NCBI GenBank assembly: GCA_937959115.1 | Contig: CALGAW010000033.1 | Coordinates: forward strand, 1 to 64,000 | Length of the DNA: 64,000 nt | Direction of reading: 5' to 3' | Origin: an uncultured Saprospiraceae bacterium | Lineage (GTDB): Bacteria; Bacteroidota; Bacteroidia; Chitinophagales; Saprospiraceae | Made by a program: the position numbers and the translations under genes | Notes under the pieces: model-generated | What the model was told of the DNA's origin: nothing | What the model saw: the letters and a program-made list of their open reading frames with translations, nothing else | The model's database searches: none | Part shown: positions 53,329-61,400 of the stretch, piece by piece | Layout of the letters: each line of letters begins with the position of its first letter | Position numbering within the stretch: position 1 is the stretch's first letter

Positions 53329-54450
53329 GTGGCAAAAATACAACTGTTCAACGCTTCTTTTCCAAAATTAGAGGGCATTCCAGATGTTCCTGATTTTTTT
53401 AAAAATGCAAAGTATCTCTTTCCAGAATACTTAAGTAGAAAAATTTATTCTCGTTCGAAACGTCCAGGGTTTTATATTTATGAACAGGAAAATGCCCTAG
53501 GAGCTCATGTTGGTCTGATCGCACTAATCCATATCGAAGATTATCTAAAAGGAAAGGTTGTCAAACATGAATTGACACTAAGTACGAAGGAAGAAATCAT
53601 GCTTGGCTTGCTTGACGAGCGGAAAGCTATGATTAAACCTACTGTTTTAACTTATCCTCATGTGCCAGCCATCCTAGATTTGTTAATGAAGATAAAAAAG
53701 GAGTCAGATCCTGTGTTTACAACTCATTTTTCTAAAGCCATGCACCGCTATTGGGAGGTAAAGGATGGGCAAGCCGTAAAAAAACTGACGAAGCTCTTTC
53801 GAAATCATATACCACTTACTTACATTGGTGACGGCCACCATCGAGCTGCTACAACTGCCATTCGCTATCATGAACTTAAGGCAGCAAATCCAAATCACAC
53901 TGGGAATGAGTATTACAATTACCTGCTAAGCACCTTTTTTGATACTAGTCAGCTCAAAATCTACGAGTTTAACCGTGTTGTCACCACACTCAATAGTCAT
54001 AATCCGGAATCACTTAAAAAGCGCATAAGTAAAAAGTTCCATCTGCATGAAAGCTTTGAACCAGTAAAGCCAGATGCCCCTTATGATATCGGGATGTATC
54101 TCGATAATAAATGGTACAGACTTTCACCCAAGAAAAAGTCCATGCCTAAGAATGGTTCGTTATCCGATCAACTATCAATAAGCATTTGGAATAAGGAAAT
54201 CCTGACCGATATTCTGGGCATTGAAGACCCCAGGTCAGATACCCGCATCCAATATGTAGAAGGACCAAAGGGATTAGATGCGATCATGAAACGAGTTGGG
54301 AAAAACTCTTTTGCTGTTGGCTTTTCGTTTTATCCAGTTGACCTAGAAGACTTGATGGCTGTTGGAAGAGCAGGGGAGATCATGCCTCCTAAGTCTACTT
54401 GGTTTGTCCCTAGGATGTTCAATGGCATGATTGTCCATGAGTTTAAGTAA
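53329..54450 (+). CDS. DUF1015 family protein
   Basis: This 373-residue protein starts with GTG at 53329, since the frame is closed upstream by a stop in ATGAATTAG and the next Met would be far inside. DUF1015 features are YIGDGHHRAATTAIR near 165-179, YNYLLSTFFDTSQLKIYEFNRVV and YVEGPKGLDAIMKRV. The family often accompanies serA/serC and is suspected to be an enzyme of serine or folate-related metabolism, but its activity is not established. Here serA/serC are absent. The length is somewhat short of the usual ~410 residues. It is followed by 222 bp of free DNA. Confidence 0.82.
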   Translation: MAKIQLFNASFPKLEGIPDVPDFFKNAKYLFPEYLSRKIYSRSKRPGFYIYEQENALGAHVGLIALIHIEDYLKGKVVKHELTLSTKEEIMLGLLDERKAMIKPTVLTYPHVPAILDLLMKIKKESDPVFTTHFSKAMHRYWEVKDGQAVKKLTKLFRNHIPLTYIGDGHHRAATTAIRYHELKAANPNHTGNEYYNYLLSTFFDTSQLKIYEFNRVVTTLNSHNPESLKKRISKKFHLHESFEPVKPDAPYDIGMYLDNKWYRLSPKKKSMPKNGSLSDQLSISIWNKEILTDILGIEDPRSDTRIQYVEGPKGLDAIMKRVGKNSFAVGFSFYPVDLEDLMAVGRAGEIMPPKSTWFVPRMFNGMIVHEFK

Positions 54451-54672
54451 GGGAATCGACTTTAGAAACAGCGAAACTACCGTTCTATCACTTCTATATT
54501 GCAATTCGATTAAGGACATCGATCGCTTTTCCTTCGGTTAATAACCAATACTTCTTAAAAGTAAGAACAACAATAGTCTTCTAACTGATTAATTATCAAA
54601 ATTTCATCCCTTAAATGCCATTTTTCCTGCTTTTGGTGTTAAGTTTGTGGACTAACAAAAAAACATCCGATA

Positions 54673-56442
54673 ATGAGAAATATTATTTTCGTTTTTGTAG
54701 CGTTAATACTGCTTTCTAGCTGCAAAAGCGACTCGTCGACCACCAATGACAAAAATGGGAACGCGCTTGGGTTTGACCTCAAAGCATTGAAAGGAGGAAA
54801 ATATGGTGGAGGAGTATTCGTTTATAATGAAGAAGAATACCTTCGTGACTTATTTCCATTAAACATTACTGAGGTGATTGCCCATAGAATCTCTTCTAAC
54901 ATCTATGAAGGATTGGTAACAATGTCTCAAGATGAACTGAAAATACAACCCAGTCTAGCAGAATCGTGGACGATTTCTGATGATGGCAAAACCTACACCT
55001 TCAAAATCAGAAAGGGCGTTAAGTTTCACGATGATCCTTGCTTCCCTGGTGGAAAAGGTAGAGAAGTCACTGCAAAAGATTTTAAGTATTCACTTGATTT
55101 GCTCTGTAGCAATTTCGCAGGTAATGAGGGCTTTTGGTTATTTAAGGATAAAGTAGTCGGCGCTCAAGCACATTTTGATGTTACTAAAGGAGGAAAAACA
55201 GTACCAGGAGGTGTGAAAGGTATCAAGCTAATCGATGATCAGACGCTTTCAATTGAGATCATGGCTCCGTTCTCCGATTTTATTAGGCTACTTGTCACGC
55301 CGTTTACTTATGTGCAAGCAGAAGAAGCATTTAAAAAGTACGGGGCTGCAGGTTTACGCACACACGCCGTTGGAACTGGTCCTTATACTTTAGTCAAAGT
55401 AGCAGACAATGAAGCAGTACTAATGCGTAAAAACCCAAACTACTGGGGCAAGGACGAACATGGGAATCAGTTACCTTACCTTGATGGTGTAAAAGTTGGG
55501 TTTATTAAAGAAAAGAAATCAAGTCTACTCGAGTTTAAAAAAGGGAATATGCACATGTTGTATCGTTTGCCCTATGAGATGGTAGACAACGTGCTCAATA
55601 AAACGCGAACAGCACTGCGCCCTGAGTACAAGCAATACCAGATGCAGATTGAAGAAACCCTAGGCTATCAGTACTATGGCTTTCAGAATAAAACGAAGCC
55701 ATTTGACAATAAAAAACTGCGCCAAGCCTTTTGTTATGCCGTTGACCGTCAAAAAGTAGTTGACTTCGTATTGAAAGGAATGGGAACACCAGCGCATAAC
55801 GGCTTTATTCCGCCTGGGTTTAAGAAAGCAGATGGGTATGATGTTTCAAAAGTAAAAGGCTATAAGTTTGACCCACAAAAGGCAAGGAAACTGATGGCTG
55901 AAGCTGGATATCCTGGAGGAAAAGGATTACAGAAAATCACGCTACAGATTAACAGTGGTGGAGGAAGAAATTCTCAGATTGCTGAGGCGATCCAAAAACA
56001 GTTAGAGGAAACGCTTAATATCGATATTGAAATACAACAAATGCCATTTGCTCAGCACTTGGAAACCTGTGAAACTGGGAAAGCCATTTTTTGGAGAGCG
56101 GGTTGGTTGGCTGATTATGTGAGTCCTGAAAACTTTATGCGGTTGTATTATGGCAAATCAGTTCCTTCAAAATTAGAAGAAAAATCTTACTTGAATACCA
56201 CACGATATCAGAATGCTACATATGATAAAGCATTTGACGATGCCCTAGCCTCTATTGATAAAGCAAAGCGCCATTCGTATTACCGTAAGGCAGAACAAAC
56301 AATGATTGATGATGCGCCAGCAATTCCAATATTCTTTGATAAAGATATTCGACTATTGCACCCTGGTGTAAGGAATTTCCCTCAAAATGCGATGGAATAC
56401 AGACATTTTAGAGATGTGTATTTCATACCAGAAAATAAATAA
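54673..56442 (+). CDS. ABC transporter substrate-binding lipoprotein, peptide/nickel type (SBP family 5)
   Basis: This 589-residue protein has a lipoprotein signal ending in the lipobox LSSC (IIFVFVALILLSSCKSD, Cys at ~17). The body is the SBP_bac_5 fold: LNITEVIAHRISSNIYEGLV, LAESWTISDDGKTYTFKIRKGVKFHDD, VTAKDFKYSLD, FDNKKLRQAFCYAVDRQKVV and a closing AEQTMIDDAPAIPIFFDKDI. These proteins bind oligopeptides for uptake. No permease or ATPase genes flank it; scpA follows after 18 bp. In Bacteroidota such orphan binding proteins are common. The +2 residue Lys and the following acidic residue may direct it to the cell surface, which is uncertain. Confidence 0.87.
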   Translation: MRNIIFVFVALILLSSCKSDSSTTNDKNGNALGFDLKALKGGKYGGGVFVYNEEEYLRDLFPLNITEVIAHRISSNIYEGLVTMSQDELKIQPSLAESWTISDDGKTYTFKIRKGVKFHDDPCFPGGKGREVTAKDFKYSLDLLCSNFAGNEGFWLFKDKVVGAQAHFDVTKGGKTVPGGVKGIKLIDDQTLSIEIMAPFSDFIRLLVTPFTYVQAEEAFKKYGAAGLRTHAVGTGPYTLVKVADNEAVLMRKNPNYWGKDEHGNQLPYLDGVKVGFIKEKKSSLLEFKKGNMHMLYRLPYEMVDNVLNKTRTALRPEYKQYQMQIEETLGYQYYGFQNKTKPFDNKKLRQAFCYAVDRQKVVDFVLKGMGTPAHNGFIPPGFKKADGYDVSKVKGYKFDPQKARKLMAEAGYPGGKGLQKITLQINSGGGRNSQIAEAIQKQLEETLNIDIEIQQMPFAQHLETCETGKAIFWRAGWLADYVSPENFMRLYYGKSVPSKLEEKSYLNTTRYQNATYDKAFDDALASIDKAKRHSYYRKAEQTMIDDAPAIPIFFDKDIRLLHPGVRNFPQNAMEYRHFRDVYFIPENK

Positions 56443-56460
56443 TAAAGACCAGTTCACACA

Positions 56461-57198
56461 ATGACCTATAACATAAAACTACCACAGTTTGAAGGGCCAT
56501 TTGACCTCCTGTTATTTTTTATAGAACGGGATGAACTGGATATTTACAATATTCCAATTGCGACAATAACGGAGAATTTTTTAGAATATATTCTGCAAAT
56601 GGAAGCCTTAAACATTGACTTAGCAAGTGAATTCATTCTCGTTGCTAGCACGTTGATGCGAATCAAGGCAAAATTATTGCTACCTCGAAAGGAACTTGAC
56701 GACGAAGGAAACGAGATTGACCCACGGGAAGAACTGGTACAACGATTGTTAGAATACAAACGATACAAAGAGGTTTTAGAGGAGATCAGAACCATGGAAG
56801 AGAGTCGTTTGAAACAAGAACGACGAGGGAATACAGCAAAAGAGCTAAAAGACATGTCGGTGAAAGCTTTGGTAGATGTGGAGTTGGAGTCGCTTTCGCT
56901 ATTCCGATTGTTGCAATCATTTGAGAAAGTAATGGAACGGTATGAAGATTCCAACAAAAAGGTAATTCATACTGTTATTAAATACGATTATACCGTTAGA
57001 GGACAGAAAAAATACCTTAGAGCTGCTTTGAGTGAACAGCCCAAATCAGATTTTGAAAACATTTTCGGAAATTGCGAAAACCGGATACATGCAATCTTCA
57101 GATTCCTAGCACTGTTAGAACTATTACAGTTGCAGGATCTTGGAATTATTGCAGGCGAGGGGGAGAATAATTTCTGGATTATTGCGAAGAAAGCATGA
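56461..57198 (+). CDS. scpA: Segregation and condensation protein A
   Basis: This 245-residue ScpA kleisin bridges SMC heads in the condensin complex that compacts and separates chromosomes. The N-terminal segment FEGPFDLLLFFIERDELDIYNIPIATITENFLEYI (read in pieces) and ASEFILVASTLMRIKAKLLLPR are diagnostic. The C-terminal winged helix ends IFRFLALLELLQLQDLGIIAGEGENNFWI. ScpB, its usual neighbour, is not here. It lies 18 bp after the peptide-binding lipoprotein and overlaps the flippase-like gene by 4 bp, so the three share a transcript. The start at 56461 gives the conserved MTYNIKLPQFEGPFD. Confidence 0.93.
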   Translation: MTYNIKLPQFEGPFDLLLFFIERDELDIYNIPIATITENFLEYILQMEALNIDLASEFILVASTLMRIKAKLLLPRKELDDEGNEIDPREELVQRLLEYKRYKEVLEEIRTMEESRLKQERRGNTAKELKDMSVKALVDVELESLSLFRLLQSFEKVMERYEDSNKKVIHTVIKYDYTVRGQKKYLRAALSEQPKSDFENIFGNCENRIHAIFRFLALLELLQLQDLGIIAGEGENNFWIIAKKA

Positions 57199-58313
57199 AT
57201 CCTGAAACAAAGGACAATCAATTCATATCCGTTGAAGAGCAAGAAGTACTTGACTCGATCAATATCAACAAGATCATTTTGCCTGTTGCTATTGGTATTG
57301 TAGTGGTCCTAGGTCTCATGTGGCGCCAGTTTGATCTAGAGATGCTATCGAAGCTTACTTGGTCAAGAACTGCTACGTTATGGGTCGTTGCTGCGGTTGT
57401 CGTAATTTGCCTTAGACATGTTGCTTACATGACACGGCTTCGCATAATGACAGATAAGGAGTTTACTTGGAAAAAGTGCTTTGAGCTCATCTTTATTTGG
57501 GAGTTCAGTTCTGCCGTAACACCGACAAGTGTTGGAGGTTCTGCCGTTGCGATGTTTGTCTTAGCACAGGAGAAACTAGCGGCAGGAAAAATCGCTACGA
57601 TCATCTTTTACACCATCATTTTCGATACTTTTTTCTTTATATTGGGCTTGCCTGTGTTACTCTTAATTCATGGCAAATTTTTAATTTCACCAGGCGGGGT
57701 AGGCGGCGGAGCCCTCACAACTTGGTTTTTCATTGCCTATGGTATAATGATCACTTATGGGAGTTTGTTCTTCTATGGAATTATCATCAATACGAAGCAC
57801 GTACAGCGAATTTTGCTATGGTTTTGTGAGTTTAGATTGCTACGCCGTTTTAAGAATCAAGCCTATCAATTGACAGAAGATATGGTACTAACGGCTAAAG
57901 AGATTAGGAGCAAGCCACTCAGCTACCACTTAGGTGGATTTCTGTCTACTGCTGCTGCGTGGAGCTTCCGTTTTATCACTGTCATGTGCTTGATGCTTGC
58001 CTTTGTTCCCTCCTTAAGTAATAACTTCAATCTAGGAGAACAGTTTCTCATTTTTGGCCGCTTGCTAGTGATGTATGTAGTATTGGCACTTAGCCCTACT
58101 CCAGGTGGCGCGGGTATTGCAGAGAGCGCATTCGGGCCATTTCTCAATGACTTTTTACCTGTTGCAGGCATCGCCTTAATTATCGCGTTACTCTGGCGGG
58201 TGTTAACTTATTACTCGTATCTGATTGCAGGGGCGATCGTTATTCCCAATTGGATTCGCGGAGTACTGAATAGGCGAAAGAAAAAGAAAGCGAGTTCAGA
58301 AAGCGGTAATTGA
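57195..58313 (+). CDS. Lysylphosphatidylglycerol synthase TM-region-like membrane protein
   Basis: This 372-residue polytopic membrane protein has about eight helices and the UPF0104/flippase-like signature: ELIFIWEFSSAVTPTSVGGSAVAMFVLAQEKL near 88-119 and LVMYVVLALSPTPGGAGIAESAFGPF near 292-317. It ends in a basic tail (NRRKKKKASSES). Relatives include the membrane half of lysyl-phosphatidylglycerol synthase (MprF) without the synthase domain. A lipid-moving role is plausible but unproven. It overlaps scpA by 4 bp (ATGA), so translation is probably coupled. The 95 bp after it carry distant AATAACG/CGTTATT repeats before the convergent protease gene. Confidence 0.82.
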   Translation: MNPETKDNQFISVEEQEVLDSININKIILPVAIGIVVVLGLMWRQFDLEMLSKLTWSRTATLWVVAAVVVICLRHVAYMTRLRIMTDKEFTWKKCFELIFIWEFSSAVTPTSVGGSAVAMFVLAQEKLAAGKIATIIFYTIIFDTFFFILGLPVLLLIHGKFLISPGGVGGGALTTWFFIAYGIMITYGSLFFYGIIINTKHVQRILLWFCEFRLLRRFKNQAYQLTEDMVLTAKEIRSKPLSYHLGGFLSTAAAWSFRFITVMCLMLAFVPSLSNNFNLGEQFLIFGRLLVMYVVLALSPTPGGAGIAESAFGPFLNDFLPVAGIALIIALLWRVLTYYSYLIAGAIVIPNWIRGVLNRRKKKKASSESGN

Positions 58314-58408
58314 TTGAAAATAACGTTTAAATCGTTCAAAAATATCCCCGTAGAATCTCAGGTGTCCTAGAACATAGAGCGTTATTCCTCCTTAATCTCT
58401 AAATTCTT

Positions 58409-61400
58409 CTATTTGGGTACACCTGAACTAATACCAGTATTCGAATTCCATAATATGCGATCTCCTCCAGTTGTTTCACCATCCATATTGAAATCAGAAA
58501 GGCGATACTCTTTGAAAACACCATTGTCGGCATTCCATAATATCCGATCTGCGCCATTAATGTCATAACTTACCACATCTAAAATTTGGTCTCCATCTGC
58601 AGCATACAGCCCCCAAAGGCCTGGAAGTAGTTGCTTTTGCCCAAAACCAGAAGAAGCCCAGCTATTCTGTGAAGAAAAATCGTAGCTCAACACACTGCCT
58701 TGAGGCATAATGGCTTGATTCGATAACGCTCCTATATGATTTCGATGTTCAATTAATATATAATATGGACCAGGAACATTCCCTTGATATCCACTTCCAG
58801 GCAAAAATTCAATTGTTCCGTCCTGTTTTAGTATCCCCGCAGCCTGATGAATCTCGGTTGTGGCATCTACTCCAGTTCTAAGCGACATAAGCACCCAGTC
58901 CACACTTGTCGGGTCGTAATCGCTATTGCTGTAGGTTTGCCCTTCAGTGCCAAGATAACTCCATGGCGGGATTAAATAGGGTTGCCCTGACGGTGTTTCT
59001 TGACCAATTTGATTTGGTGTTGTGAAAAGCATTCCTGGCAATAATTCTAATTGATAAAGGTCGTTTTTCATACCTCCAGTAGATAGATCATAAGCACCTT
59101 CTAATACGACTTTCAAATCAAACGTTAAAGAAGGAGTGGGAGTTCCTACGTCAATTGTGATTTGATCAAGTGCAATGTCACCCGTAAAGCTTGAGTCCGT
59201 TGTTCCTATAAATCGATAAGAGAATGTGCCACCAGTGTAATTGCTAAGATCAATGTTGGCGTTATGCCAGCTGTCACCTTGATCTCTTGATAAACTCCAG
59301 ATTGCTTGCCAACTATTTCCTTGATTAGTAGTCACTTCAAGATCTAGTGTTCCTATAAATTCTCCATACATATGATACCAAAAGTTTATAGAAGCACCAC
59401 CTACACCAACCATATCATAACACTCACTTTGAAAAGCAGCAAGCTTATTGGGGTGGTTGGGAGAAGAAGCTTCCATATAGATGTAATTCATTCCCTGATA
59501 GGCTGAACTAGGACCTGTATTCCCTGAAGATGTGCTACCACTCTGCACAGCCCAATCAAAATCATCTCCTTGATACTGGCATGTGGCACCACCAGTTTCA
59601 AAATCTTCTGTGTGCGGAAAGCTGTTGATTGAACTATTGTTCGTACAACTGCCACAAAATATATTCAGATCACAGCCATCGGGTATTCCATCTTCATCAA
59701 TATCGATAGAGTCATCATATCCTGGGCATTGATCTTGGGTATCACAAATACCATCTGCATCTGTATCTTCGAATGTTCCAGCACAATTACAGATAGGACC
59801 ATATACATCATTTATGGTGCAAGGGTCATTATCATCACAGGAAGTCCCTGGTGTGCAAGGTAACGTCGTTCCAACTGTAATTTGATCAAGTGCAAAATCG
59901 CTCGAATAGAAACCTACAATCCCAGTAAACCGATAAGAGAACGATCCGCCAGTGTAATTACTTACATCAACAACTGGGTTGAACCATCTGTTTCCCTGGT
60001 CTCCTGAAAGACTCCAAACATTTGTCCAACTTGCCCCTTCATCGGTCGTAACCTCAAGATTTAATGTTCCCATGTACTGCCCAAACATATGGCACCAAAA
60101 GTTTATATAGGCTTTGTTAATAGCGGACATATCATAACACTCGCTTTGAAACGCAGCGAACTCACCATTGCGAGAAGCATCAGAATCTATAACGTAGTAT
60201 CGCCATCCTTGATAGGCTGAACTAGGACCTGACCAAGGTGCACTTCTGGTAGAGCCACTCCAAGATGTCCACTCAAGTTCATTCCCTGGATATTGACACA
60301 GTACAATTGGTTCTACTTCGAAGTCCTCGATGTGTGGATAGCTATTAATTATGGTAGGACTAGGGTTCGAATTATTGATTACAAAAGAAGGATCGTTGGT
60401 GTCTGAGCTATTCGTACTTCCTAGAACGGTATTGTTGTTTCCTGCATCATCTTTGAGGGTTTGTCCTGTTCCTTCATTGAATTTGTAATAAGCTTGAAGA
60501 CCTGCTTCAGAACCTGATAATTCTGAACTACTGTTTGCCTGTAATTCTGCTAGAGTTCTTGCGGTATTCCAAATTCTAACCTCGTCAATTTTTCCCTGCC
60601 AAGGGTGGCCAGTTGCTGTTGGCGGATTGCCACCTATCCAAACACCTACAGAGGAATTTGTTGACACACTACCTGTTTTTGGCATACTTCCAACTAAGTT
60701 GCCGTCCAGAAATAGTTTCATTGTTGTGCCATCGTAAGTTGCCGCGATGTGGTACCACGTATTCTCTGACAAATCACCAGTGGTGGCAACTAAGCTAGCA
60801 GTAGGCTGATTATCATTTGTTTTTAATCTAAACCTTAGTACGGTGTTTGCTCCAGAGGTGGTGGTGCTCAACATCCAATAGTGGTCATTGGGGGTTGGAC
60901 TAATTGCTTTCGAGATAATTCTGCATTGATCATTGTTGCAGTTACTGAGATTTGAACTATTTATAAGTGCTTCTAGGGTAAGTTCACTGCCTGATACATC
61001 CATGTTATTCAGACTGATGTAATCATTCGCTCCATCAAACTGTAGATGGTTGTTGGGTGGAGCTCCTAGACCGGAACAACTTCCGCAAAATATAGCTTGA
61101 TCACAGTCATCAGGTATTCCGTCGGCATCAAGATCAATACCATTATCATCATATCCAGGACATTGGTCTTGGGGATCACAAACACCATCTAAATCTGTAT
61201 CCATGTATGTGCCTGAACAAAGACAGAGGGCATTGTTTACGTCGTTTATTGTACAAGGATCATTGTCATCACAAGACGACCCTACTACACAATTTGTCGA
61301 GCCATAATCAACGGTGATTTGATCAATAGCAATATCACTAGTAAAGGCAGTGCCAGTAATTCCGGTAAACCGATAAGAGAACTTGCCACCAGAATAATTG

